A DNA stretch of 12,299 bases. Origin: Planctomycetota bacterium (lineage in GTDB: Bacteria > Planctomycetota > Planctomycetia > Isosphaerales > Isosphaeraceae). This document shows positions 1-6,862 of this stretch, in pieces. The stretch lies in the NCBI GenBank assembly GCA_021807585.1, contig JAKBCQ010000018.1, forward strand, positions 1 through 12,299, in the 5' to 3' direction. Below the pieces are notes generated by a model. The model had not been told where the DNA came from, ran no database searches, and saw only the letters and a program-made list of their open reading frames with translations. The position numbers and the translations under genes were made by a program. Position 1 is the stretch's first letter. Each line of letters begins with the position of its first letter.

Positions 1-900
1 TTTGTCCACATATTCTTGATCGTCGCCCCCCGAATGGACGATCGGTTCAAGATAATTGTGATTTTTGAATTCCGGGTCGACGTTCTTGGCCCAATCGAGC
101 TGATCGACGAGGTAATCGAGGTCGTGATGTTTATCTTCGGGGACGTCTTTGACGAGGAGCTCCCACGGAACGCGGCGGCCTTCAACCATCGATTGATACA
201 TGCCGAAGACGTCCGAACCCCATTGCGGCTCGTACGTGACGAGCGACCCGGGGGCGTGGAGGACCGCGGGGGGAATCAGCCAGCCCGTTCCGGGCTTAAG
301 GCGATACGCCTTGGAATAATCGATGATTCCGTTATCCCCCTCGTTCCACCGTTCAAGGCAACGACGGATGTCGCTCTTCGAGGTTCCGGGCTCGAGGCCC
401 ATAAACGTATAAGGAAAGTGATTACCCGTCCAATTGAGTTGGGGAGGGAAATAATAGCTTTCGGGTTTTCCCTCGCGACCGACGCGCTCGGCCTGCGCCT
501 GGGTTTGATGCATGTGATGGGGAATCGGGCCGAGGTTGTCGAAAAATTTGCTGTAAACCGGCCAGCGCTTGTATTTGTTCCAGATCGCCTCGCCGATCAG
601 TTCGCCGCCGAAGAGGTCGATCGCGTCTTTGAGGGTGAAGCGATCGCCTTCATGGACGACGTAACTGAGCCCTTCGTCGGCGGGCGCGCCTTCGTTGGCG
701 GCGGGGGTCGTCGACGCGAACCAGCGTTCGTCGATGCCGCCGCGATGCGTTCCCAGGGCGTAGAGGTCTTGAGGGGCGAGCTTGAGCCGACCGCCGGGCA
801 TCAGGAACGAGCGCGGCACCCACGTCGGCGCCAGTCGTAAAATTCCCTCTCCCGCGTCGATCGCCGCGCGAGCGCGGGCGTGAAGTCGCGTATCGGCCAT
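1..900 (-). CDS. Cupin protein, type-I mannose-6-phosphate isomerase-like (3' end outside window)
   Basis: The first 300 codons are visible with no stop before the window edge, so the C-terminus is missing. Type-I phosphomannose isomerases are Zn-dependent cupins that interconvert mannose-6-phosphate and fructose-6-phosphate. Cupin features seen here are a His cluster PHHMHQ (residues 127-132), GKPESYYF (144-151) whose Glu147 matches the metal-binding KPE of that family, and a second-strand motif IPPAVLHAPG (209-218) with His215. The fit to classical ManA is only partial, so a different sugar isomerase or a sugar-binding cupin is possible. The ATG at 900 is preceded by GGAG with a 10-nt gap. 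A reading frame starting at 922 on the same strand is out of frame with this protein. No other sugar-metabolism gene is visible nearby. The cupin assignment is firm; the substrate is inferred. Confidence 0.8.
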   Translation of the reverse strand, partial: MADTRLHARARAAIDAGEGILRLAPTWVPRSFLMPGGRLKLAPQDLYALGTHRGGIDERWFASTTPAANEGAPADEGLSYVVHEGDRFTLKDAIDLFGGELIGEAIWNKYKRWPVYSKFFDNLGPIPHHMHQTQAQAERVGREGKPESYYFPPQLNWTGNHFPYTFMGLEPGTSKSDIRRCLERWNEGDNGIIDYSKAYRLKPGTGWLIPPAVLHAPGSLVTYEPQWGSDVFGMYQSMVEGRRVPWELLVKDVPEDKHHDLDYLVDQLDWAKNVDPEFKNHNYLEPIVHSGGDDQEYVDK

Positions 901-1170
901 GCCAAGAACACTCCATAACCAACTTAATGGGAAACGAACGAGGAACTTCAATTTCGCGATCGTAGCCGCGGAGCGATCCGAGAGCAACGAATCAAGCCGC
1001 CCGAGGGTCGATATTTTCAACCCGCGATCCCGCCCCCGCACGTCGACCTTTCTAAACCCGAGTCGACCGTGAAGCAAGCGAAATCGGCGAGGAAGAGGAC
1101 GATTCCAAAACGATGAATATCTTCAAACGAAAGCTCGAAACGGAGTCTTGCATTTGTCGATCAAATTATC

Positions 1171-1905
1171 TTAATAAGTATGATCGTCGACAGGTACGAT
1201 CTCGGCTTCGGGATGTTTGGATTTAAAGAGTTCGTCCGCGGTTTTTCGCACCTGTTCTTTGAGCATACTTTGGAATTCCGGACGATCCATGATCGACGTA
1301 CCGACGATTTTGGGATCGATCGCGATCATCACGGTGACGCTCGCATAATTTTCGGCTTCCGCGTTTAAATCGCCGTTCCAGAGCCCGGATGAATACGAAA
1401 CCGCGCCTTCGAACCGGATGTTCGAATAAATTTGTCGCGGTTGAACTTCGGAAGTCCAGCGCGAATCGGCGTCGTTTCGCCGATAAATCACTTCAAACGC
1501 TTGACGCGGCCAGGGGGTCTCGAAATCGGGATACAACAGGTGGAATTCATCGATCGAGATCGAACCCACGCTGTTTAAAAGCAGCGGGTTCGGTCGGCGA
1601 CCAGGGAAGAGATTGAGAAAACGAACCACGTCGAGCGCGATCTTGTTCCGTTCGTCGATCAACTTGATTTGAGTGGGCGAGATCCAGCAATCTGGAATCG
1701 ATTGAAGTTGCTCGCCGACGGCCGAGTAAGCGGCCTTCAATCCGATTTGATCCACACTACCAGAAATTAAATAGAGATACCAGCGTTCATCATCTACGGG
1801 TTTAATCCAGAAGGCCGCGATCAAATTGAAGCCGCTTTTCAACAGCTTGTCGACGAGCAGACGACCGTCCTTGATCAGTTTCTCTACCAATACCGCTGTA
1901 TCCAT
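1171..1905 (-). CDS. Hypothetical protein, second gene of a HEPN operon
   Basis: A 244-residue soluble protein with no signal peptide or membrane segment. I cannot assign a function. The N-terminal 70 residues (MDTAVLVEKLIKDGRLLVDK, then a GFNLIAAFWI strand and a WYLYLIS strand) look like one alpha/beta domain. From memory, this N-terminus resembles uncharacterised bacterial proteins that are also encoded next to HEPN genes, but I could not search for that. The C-terminal half contains a hydrophobic strand followed by a charged helix, FQSMLKEQVRKTADELFKSK. The ATG at 1905 has GGAG seven nt upstream, and the gene overlaps the end of the HEPN gene by 22 nt, which suggests translational coupling and joint function. 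Base composition is AT-richer than in the flanking housekeeping genes. A toxin/antitoxin-like or sensor/effector relation with the HEPN protein is inference only. Confidence 0.8.
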   Translation of the reverse strand: MDTAVLVEKLIKDGRLLVDKLLKSGFNLIAAFWIKPVDDERWYLYLISGSVDQIGLKAAYSAVGEQLQSIPDCWISPTQIKLIDERNKIALDVVRFLNLFPGRRPNPLLLNSVGSISIDEFHLLYPDFETPWPRQAFEVIYRRNDADSRWTSEVQPRQIYSNIRFEGAVSYSSGLWNGDLNAEAENYASVTVMIAIDPKIVGTSIMDRPEFQSMLKEQVRKTADELFKSKHPEAEIVPVDDHTY

Positions 1906-2312
1906 TGATAAACTCCGTCGGGAACGTCGGCGATCGCTTTAAACAATCCTTCGGCTTTCTCTTTGGTTATCTCATCGTATCGGCTCGTCTCTTTCCAATC
2001 CTTCGCGATCGACCAATTATTCCTGAAAGAAGAATTCAATCCGATCTGATTCCCATGATCCTGCTTCAGTCCCGCCAAACCGATCAACCTTTCGAGATCG
2101 TGTGTCCAACAATCCGCGAGACTTCTCAAATATCCTCGATCTTCAAATATCTTACCGGTCTTATCGAGATAAACTAGCAAACATGCTTTGAGTCCGCACT
2201 CCAAAGAATAACCCGAAAGATAATAAGCCGCGGTCCATCGTTCCGCCTCAAGAAGAACCTTAGCGTCCGCGAGCCTTTCCTCGGCGAGTCGACGAAGATC
2301 GAACCGGTTCAC
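1884..2312 (-). CDS. HEPN domain-containing protein
   Basis: A 142-residue all-helical protein. The N-terminal stretch RLAEERLADAKVLLEAERW, followed by AAYYLSGYSLECGLKACL (residues about 8-45), is the characteristic two-helix signature of HEPN proteins: an amphipathic helix, a Trp/Tyr-containing turn, then G-Y-x-x-E-C-x-L-K. The C-terminal W..TSRY and VYQWIQRYW motifs also recur in this subgroup, as far as I remember it. HEPN proteins are often RNases or partners of nucleotidyltransferases in toxin-antitoxin and defence loci. The RNase motif R-x(4-6)-H is not present here, so it may be non-catalytic or use other residues. The GTG start at 2312 is chosen because a full AAGGAG lies eight nt upstream and because the domain begins at once. 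A strong promoter lies just upstream. It is the first gene of an overlapping two-gene operon. Confidence 0.85.
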   Translation of the reverse strand: MNRFDLRRLAEERLADAKVLLEAERWTAAYYLSGYSLECGLKACLLVYLDKTGKIFEDRGYLRSLADCWTHDLERLIGLAGLKQDHGNQIGLNSSFRNNWSIAKDWKETSRYDEITKEKAEGLFKAIADVPDGVYQWIQRYW

Positions 2313-2349
2313 CGCGAAGGCTCCTTAATCAACGAAAGACATTAAATCA

Positions 2350-2379
2350 ATTATACCGATCCCTTCCAAGCACTTGCAA
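2350..2379 (-). promoter_or_regulatory. Sigma70-type promoter of the HEPN operon
   Basis: On the minus strand TTGCAA (2379-2374) is followed by an 18-nt spacer and a perfect TATAAT (2355-2350). The -10 box ends 37 nt before the GTG start at 2312, which leaves a short leader carrying the AAGGAG ribosome site at 2326-2321. This is the closest match to consensus that I found in the window, so the HEPN pair is probably well transcribed under a housekeeping sigma factor. Confidence 0.6.
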
Positions 2380-2502
2380 GACTTTTCAGTTTCAGCGGGG
2401 AATCGATTTTTCCATTTAAAAACATCTCGATCGATGAATAATCTTGGAATCGGCACGTGTCGATACAAACCGACGTTCGTTCGGAACGGCCTACGAGCGT
2501 TC

Positions 2503-2534
2503 GGGCGCTTCTCGATCGCGATCAAGAAGCGCCC
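2503..2534 (-). terminator. Stem-loop downstream of typA
   Basis: A perfect 10-bp inverted repeat, GGGCGCTTCT (2503-2512) and AGAAGCGCCC (2525-2534), with a 12-nt loop that itself contains the palindrome GATCGCGATC. It lies about 60 nt beyond the typA stop codon and before the HEPN promoter region. There is no clear U-tract after it on the minus strand, so it could equally be an mRNA 3'-end stabiliser or a pause site. Confidence 0.4.
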
Positions 2535-2592
2535 CGAGCCGCGTGATCGACAAAATCGGCGAGAATCCTCTCGCCTTACGAAGAAGCGGCCG

Positions 2593-4446
2593 TCACGAAG
2601 AAGCGGCCACTTTGCCTCGGCTCCGTCCCGAACGTTTCCGCGCCTCTTCGGAAAGGTGCTTCTTCCGCAGCCTGATCTTGGACGGGGTGATCTCGACGAA
2701 CTCGTCCGATTCGATGTATTCGAGAGCGATCTCGAGCGTCAGTCGACGCGGCGGTTTTAAAAGGATGTTCTTATCCGAACCCGAGGCGCGCATGTTCGTC
2801 AGCTTCTTTTCTTTGCACGGGTTGACGACCATGTCGTCGTCGCGCGCGTTTTCGCCGATAATCATTCCTTCATAGATATCGTCGCCGGGTTCGACGAACA
2901 TGACTCCGCGTTGTTGCAGACCGTCGAGCGCGAACGCGACCGCCTGGCCCGCGACCATGCTGATCATCACGCCGTTCATCCGCCGCGGAATCTCTCCCCT
3001 AAAGGGTTGATATCCGTGGAAGTTGTGATGCATGATCGCCTCCCCCTGCGTCGAGCTTAAAAGCCGCGTCCGCAAACCGAGGAGACCGCGCGCGGGAATC
3101 AAAAACTCAAGATGAGCGTACGCGCCTTTGACGTCCATCCGAGAAAGCTCGCCGCGGCGGCAGCCGACAAGTTCCATCACCGGGCCCATCTGGCCGTGAG
3201 GGACGTCGACGACCAAATATTCGTACGGTTCGTGTTCGATCCCCCCCATCATCTTGGTGATGACCTCGGGCTTGCCCACCGCGAGTTCGTAACCCTCGCG
3301 ACGCATCATTTCAATCAATACCGAAAGATGCAACAATCCCCGCCCCGAAACCTGGAACGAATCGCGATCCTCGGTCGGCTCGACGCGAAGCGCGACGTTC
3401 GATTGCAGCTCGCGATCGAGCCGCTCTTTCAAATGGCGCGACGTCAGGAAACGCCCCTCGCCGGTGAGCGGAGAATCGTTCACCGTGAACAGCATGCTCA
3501 ACGTCGGCTCGTCAATTTCGATCCGAGGAAGCGCGACGGGACGCTCGCCGTCGGCGATCGTATCGCCGATATCCACACCGCTCAACCCGACGATCGCAAC
3601 GACGTCGCCCGCCGAAGCCTCGGAGACTTCCACACGTTCAAGTTTATTAAACACGAGCACGCGATCGATCGTTCCGGGGTGGATCACGCCTCCGGCTTTC
3701 ATGAGCGCCGCTTTTTGTCCCTGACGCACCGTTCCGGAGACGATGCGGCCGATCGCGATCCGGCCGACGTATTCGGAATAATCGAGCGTGGTGCAAAGCA
3801 TCTGGAGCGGATCGTCGGGGGCGACGAGGGGTCCGGGAACGCGTTCGAGGATCAAATCGAAGAGGGGTTTGATGTCTCCCTCGCGAGCCTCGGGATCGTG
3901 CGAAGCGAATCCCGCCTTGCCCGACGCGAAAATGTAGGCGAAATCAAGCTGCCCCTCGTCGGCGCCGAGCTCCACGAACGTATCGAAGATTTCGTTGAGA
4001 ACCTCGAGCGGGCGGGCGTCGGGGCGATCGACCTTGTTGATCACGACGATCGGCCGAAGCCCGTTCGAAAACGCCTTGCGGAGGACGAATTTCGTTTGAG
4101 GCATCGGACCCTCGAACGAATCGACGAGCACGAGCGCGCCGTCCGCCATTTGCAGCGTTCGTTCGACCTCGCCGCCAAAATCGGCGTGGCCGGGGGTGTC
4201 GATCAGGTTGATCTTGGTCGTTCCGTAATTGATCGCGATATTCTTCGCCCAGATCGTGATCCCGCGTTGCCGCTCGATGTCGTTGGAATCGAGGATCTGA
4301 TCGCCTTGAAGCTGGCCGGCGCGGAATTGACCGCACTGACGCAGCATCGCGTCGACCAGCGTCGTTTTACCGTGATCGACGTGCGCGATGATCGCGACGT
4401 TGCGGATGTCTTCTCGTCTTATCATGGGATTTTCTGTAAGAACCAT
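2593..4446 (-). CDS. typA: Ribosome-associated translational GTPase TypA/BipA
   Basis: A 617-residue translation-factor GTPase of the EF-G family, near the usual TypA length. It binds the ribosome and assists 50S subunit assembly and growth at low temperature or under stress in other bacteria. GTPase motifs are all present: G1 AHVDHGKTT (residues 21-29), switch I RGITI (61-65), G3 DTPGH (83-87), G4 NKVD (137-140) and a G5-like ASGKAG. The BipA-specific C-terminal half is present, including the GRGLLHLSVL and EPYEYLVVDVPHG regions, the HHNFHGY segment and a basic tail. The first ATG (4446) lacks a clear ribosome site. An internal ATG at 4425, which gives a protein starting MIRREDIRN, is nearer to most family members and may be the true start. 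The gene appears monocistronic, with long non-coding regions on both sides. The family assignment is very secure. Confidence 0.97.
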   Translation of the reverse strand: MVLTENPMIRREDIRNVAIIAHVDHGKTTLVDAMLRQCGQFRAGQLQGDQILDSNDIERQRGITIWAKNIAINYGTTKINLIDTPGHADFGGEVERTLQMADGALVLVDSFEGPMPQTKFVLRKAFSNGLRPIVVINKVDRPDARPLEVLNEIFDTFVELGADEGQLDFAYIFASGKAGFASHDPEAREGDIKPLFDLILERVPGPLVAPDDPLQMLCTTLDYSEYVGRIAIGRIVSGTVRQGQKAALMKAGGVIHPGTIDRVLVFNKLERVEVSEASAGDVVAIVGLSGVDIGDTIADGERPVALPRIEIDEPTLSMLFTVNDSPLTGEGRFLTSRHLKERLDRELQSNVALRVEPTEDRDSFQVSGRGLLHLSVLIEMMRREGYELAVGKPEVITKMMGGIEHEPYEYLVVDVPHGQMGPVMELVGCRRGELSRMDVKGAYAHLEFLIPARGLLGLRTRLLSSTQGEAIMHHNFHGYQPFRGEIPRRMNGVMISMVAGQAVAFALDGLQQRGVMFVEPGDDIYEGMIIGENARDDDMVVNPCKEKKLTNMRASGSDKNILLKPPRRLTLEIALEYIESDEFVEITPSKIRLRKKHLSEEARKRSGRSRGKVAASS

Positions 4447-4805
4447 ATGGGGCGACGCGCGGCGGAAACAACGACGATACCGATTCAGTTGTCCAGTTAT
4501 GAATGACTCTTAGCGAGATCCAACGGTCCGGATTCGCCCCGACGCGGGGCGGCCCGCTCGGCCGCGACTCGTCCAATGTACCCAAAAGCATCGGGTTGAG
4601 ACAAGGCGGACCGCGATCGCCGACTTGAAGATTGACGCCGAATGATGCGTTCGCGTTCGCTCGCGGCGACCCGATTATCTCGATCGCGACGCCGCTTTTC
4701 AGACCCCCTCCAGGGCTTCCAATCGACGCCGCGGGCTTTTCCGAGAAATCCCCCGTCGCTTTCAATCGATCGCTCTCGGGGCTTCAGACGAAGCCGTGGG
4801 GGGAT
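4447..4805. other. Gene-free region upstream of typA and downstream of the lipoprotein gene
   Basis: I see no convincing gene here; the open frames on either strand have no recognisable composition or motif. The region holds a weak typA promoter candidate near 4496-4523 and a nested inverted repeat near the lipoprotein stop codon. The middle part (about 4525-4740) shows nothing definite. Confidence 0.5.
4496..4523 (-). promoter_or_regulatory. Weak promoter candidate for typA
   Basis: On the minus strand TTGGAT (4523-4518), a 16-nt spacer and CATAAC (4501-4496) would start transcription about 45 nt before the typA ATG. Each box has only moderate agreement with the sigma70 consensus. Confidence 0.3.
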
Positions 4806-4807
4806 TT
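4746..4807 (-). terminator. Nested inverted repeat at the 3' end of the lipoprotein gene
   Basis: Outer arms AAATCCCCC (4746-4754) and GGGGGATTT (4799-4807) are exact complements and enclose a 6-bp hairpin GGCTTC-AGAC-GAAGCC (4780-4795). The right outer arm overlaps the lipoprotein stop codon. The position suits a 3'-end transcript structure or terminator, but no run of U follows. Confidence 0.4.
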
Positions 4808-5498
4808 AAAACGACACAGCGCCCCCCGTTCCCGGCGCGGCTTCGTCTTGCAGCAGGTTCCCCGAGAACGAACTTTTGGCGCGCGGTCCGACCGCGAACG
4901 ATTTGAGGCAAAGGACGATCTTCGAAGCCAACGCCGCCTTCTGCGAATTCGGGTAATCCCAGATCAAGGCGACGTCGAGATCGCCTCGATTGTATAAATA
5001 CACTTGCGCGAACCGATCATTTTGCAACTTAATATCCATACGTTCAAATGTATTGGGGCTTTGCTTATCGGGATTGAATTTACCCCCCGTCACGCCGTAA
5101 ACGCCGCCGAGGATTCCCATAATTTCGGCTTTGAACGGACCGCGGGGCTGGGGCGGAGGCGCGTTTTTGGCGGTTCGGCGCGCCTTTTTGAACCGCGCCA
5201 GCACGTGCAATTTGTCGTCCTGGGGGTCGAGAAACGTCGCCGCGAGATCGAACTGGCCGGGAACGTTAACCGCGGCGAGCTGAAACTCCTGCGCAAGCGC
5301 CATCGGTCGGGGAGGGCGGACGAACAGCGGAATCTGATCGAAACCGGGGCTCGTCGGCGCTTCGGTTAAATTCTTGTTGATCCGAGCCACGAATTTGATG
5401 TTGTCGGTCGCGCTCGCGAGTCTTCGGTTGTAATCGGCGTCGCAACCCGCGAAGGTCGACACGAGCGTGATCGCAAAGAAAAGCCAAAACCGACGCAT
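4806..5498 (-). CDS. Putative lipoprotein of unknown function
   Basis: A 230-residue protein with a lipoprotein signal: MRR, the hydrophobic stretch FWLFFAITLVSTFA, then G18-C19, so lipidation at Cys19 is predicted. Phe at the -3 position of the lipobox is slightly unusual. The mature part is probably periplasmic or outer-membrane facing. It contains FDLAATFLDPQDDKLHVLAR (about residues 83-102), a Pro-rich turn PPPQPRGPF and a later segment FAQVYLYNRGDLDVALIWDY, which suggests a beta-rich domain. I do not recognise the family. The ATG at 5498 has AGGTG about four nt upstream. It is divergent from the PII gene with 98 nt between the starts, so the two may share control, but nothing in the protein links it to nitrogen metabolism. 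Confidence 0.75.
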   Translation of the reverse strand: MRRFWLFFAITLVSTFAGCDADYNRRLASATDNIKFVARINKNLTEAPTSPGFDQIPLFVRPPRPMALAQEFQLAAVNVPGQFDLAATFLDPQDDKLHVLARFKKARRTAKNAPPPQPRGPFKAEIMGILGGVYGVTGGKFNPDKQSPNTFERMDIKLQNDRFAQVYLYNRGDLDVALIWDYPNSQKAALASKIVLCLKSFAVGPRAKSSFSGNLLQDEAAPGTGGAVSF

Positions 5499-5533
5499 GT
5501 TTCACCTAACGACTTTGGATAGAGTGGAACGCC

Positions 5534-5559
5534 GTGATCGGCGGCGCGCATCACCGATC
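5534..5559. promoter_or_regulatory. Dyad in the lipoprotein/PII divergent region
   Basis: Two overlapping inverted repeats occur: GTGAT (5534-5538) with ATCAC (5550-5554), and GATCGG (5536-5541) with CCGATC (5554-5559). A binding site for a dimeric regulator is possible, but GATCG words are so common in this window that chance is a serious alternative. Confidence 0.25.
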
Positions 5560-5584
5560 GACCCGATCTCTCTTCATCATCCCC

Positions 5585-5588
5585 GGAG
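5585..5588 (+). promoter_or_regulatory. Ribosome binding site fixing the TTG start of the PII gene
   Basis: GGAG lies eight nt before TTG at 5597. The upstream in-frame ATG at 5534 has no comparable site, so translation most likely begins at TTG 5597. Confidence 0.65.
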
Positions 5589-5596
5589 CTATTCTC

Positions 5597-5959
5597 TTGT
5601 CAAGCGACCCCTCACCGAAACCGAACGATAAAACCGCGAGCGAACCCAAACTGACGCGGCTCATCGCGCTCGTCAAACCGTTTCGAGCACGCGCCGTGCT
5701 CTCGGCGCTCGAATCGGTCGAGATCGTCGGCGGCACGGTTCGCGAGGTGATGGGTTTCGGACGGCAAAAACACCAGCTTCATCGCTACCTGGGAAGCGAA
5801 TACAACGCGTCGTTCCTCCCCAAAGTCGAAATCGAACTCTTCGTCACCGCCGATCAAACCCAGGCCGCGATCAAGGCGATCGTCGCCTCGGCGCGCACCG
5901 GACGAATGGGGGACGGGAAAATCCTCGTCCTTCCCTGTCACGATGATTACATAGACTAA
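5597..5959 (+). CDS. PII family nitrogen-regulatory signal protein, C-loop truncated
   Basis: A 120-residue protein. PII proteins are trimeric sensors of 2-oxoglutarate and ATP/ADP that control ammonium transporters and nitrogen enzymes. After a charged 18-residue N-terminal extension comes LTRLIALVKPF, the usual PII start. The T-loop GFGRQK..RYLGSEY.ASFLPK (residues 53-76) keeps the equivalents of GlnB Gly37, Gln39, Lys58 and the modified Tyr51 (here Tyr69). The B-loop TGRMGDGK (101-108) keeps Lys90. The protein ends 12 residues after that Lys, so the equivalents of Arg101 and Arg103 (the RIRTGE C-loop that contacts ATP phosphates) are replaced or absent. TTG at 5597 is preferred over ATG 5534 because of its ribosome site and because the earlier start would add 21 atypical residues. 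No amtB or glnA gene is adjacent. Family membership is secure; normal nucleotide sensing is doubtful. Confidence 0.88.
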   Translation: MSSDPSPKPNDKTASEPKLTRLIALVKPFRARAVLSALESVEIVGGTVREVMGFGRQKHQLHRYLGSEYNASFLPKVEIELFVTADQTQAAIKAIVASARTGRMGDGKILVLPCHDDYID

Positions 5960-5960
5960 T

Positions 5961-5986
5961 ATCTTGATATTTTCTTATCACAAGAT
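5961..5986. terminator. Hairpin between convergent PII and regulator genes
   Basis: ATCTTGATA (5961-5969) pairs with TATCACAAGAT (5976-5986), with a two-base bulge and a TTTTCT loop. This AT-rich hairpin fills nearly the whole 26-nt gap between two convergent stop codons, as expected for a bidirectional transcription end, although it is weak in G+C. Confidence 0.45.
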
Positions 5987-6801
5987 CAATGCGGCGTCGT
6001 GATCCAGAGCACGCGGCGCACCTTGGCGGCTTCCCAATCGGTTTGGATATTGATGAGGATCGTGGCGGGTTCGAACGCCTCGTTCTCGGCGCGCAACAGC
6101 GCGTAACCTCCCGAAACGCTCAGCAGGCGGACGATCGTTTTGCCCTCGTATCGCGCCGCGACCATTTTACCGTCGAGTTGTTCGGGAGATTCCTCGATCG
6201 CCGAATACGCGATATACGCGCCGTTCGCGGCGATCGGCGCCATCGCGTCGCCTTCGATCCGAGCGCAGCGAAGATCACGCCGCGCCGCGAGCCATTCATC
6301 CCGCGCCGCCTCGTAACGCGGACCCGCCGAAGCCGTCAGCAGTTCGGTCTCGCGTCCTTCCACTCCCAACAGGATAAGATCGCGTTCCGCGGGAAAAAGA
6401 TAATCGAGCTTGCGCGAAAGATCGCCGTTCTCCAACCCGTCGATCCGATTCGATTGCTCACGTTCCTCAAGTTGACGAAGCGCGGAACGCAACAATTGTT
6501 CAACTGTGGTCGGCGTTTCCTCGGATCGCACCGCGGGCTTCGACGAGCGATATTTCGGCTCTTTGCCGTCGAGCAGCCACGCGGGTTCGACCGCAGTCAT
6601 CTCGACGAACCGGAGGATCACCTCGGCGGGAACGGTCACTCCCGATTCGTAATTATACCACGTCCGAACGGGTATTCCCAACCGCCGAGCCAGTTCGGGT
6701 CCGCCCCGTTCGCCGAACAGATCGGTGCGAACTCCGCGGAGCCTTTCGGCGAGATCGCATTTCACTCGGATCGATTCAGGAGGATTCTTACGCCGCGCCA
6801 T
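5986..6801 (-). CDS. CI/LexA-like transcriptional regulator, HTH plus degenerate S24 domain
   Basis: A 271-residue protein. Residues about 15-80 form a helix-turn-helix of the CI/XRE kind: LAERLRGVRTDLFG, then GPELARRLGIPVRTWYNYES with the recognition helix near 43-53, then WLLDG (75-79). A charged linker follows (about 85-170). The C-terminal part matches the S24 peptidase fold of LexA and CI: CARIEGDAMAPIAANGAYIA (179-198) and TIVRLL (222-227). In active members the first motif reads GDSM and the second contains VKR. Here Ser is Ala186 and Lys is Arg225, so self-cleavage should be impossible and the domain may only dimerise or bind a ligand. ATG 6801 is preferred over an upstream in-frame TTG (6849), because the latter would add 16 atypical residues. 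A dyad in its own promoter suggests autoregulation. It converges on the PII gene. Confidence 0.87.
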   Translation of the reverse strand: MARRKNPPESIRVKCDLAERLRGVRTDLFGERGGPELARRLGIPVRTWYNYESGVTVPAEVILRFVEMTAVEPAWLLDGKEPKYRSSKPAVRSEETPTTVEQLLRSALRQLEEREQSNRIDGLENGDLSRKLDYLFPAERDLILLGVEGRETELLTASAGPRYEAARDEWLAARRDLRCARIEGDAMAPIAANGAYIAYSAIEESPEQLDGKMVAARYEGKTIVRLLSVSGGYALLRAENEAFEPATILINIQTDWEAAKVRRVLWITTPH

Positions 6802-6862
6802 GGCGCCTTGCCTTATGAAAAGTGTGGGTAAACCGTTCGAGCCTCGCAAGAATTCAATAGGT

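Noticed and set aside
16..840. 274-residue plus-strand open frame
   Set aside because: The minus strand here encodes a protein with clear cupin motifs running to the window edge; the plus frame is its shadow.
2325..2525. 66-residue minus-strand frame upstream of the HEPN gene
   Set aside because: It overlaps the HEPN promoter and the typA stem-loop and shows no protein-like features or good ribosome site.
3112..4506. 464-residue open frame on the plus strand opposite typA
   Set aside because: It is exactly antisense to the well-conserved typA gene, is rich in Arg, Asp and His as antisense frames of GC-rich genes are, and has no recognisable domain.
4367..4765. 132-residue minus-strand frame upstream of typA
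   Set aside because: It enters the typA gene in a different frame and has no recognisable motif. I treat the region as non-coding.
5989..6831. 280-residue plus-strand open frame opposite the regulator gene
   Set aside because: It is antisense to a protein with clear helix-turn-helix and S24 features, and its own composition is typical of a shadow frame.
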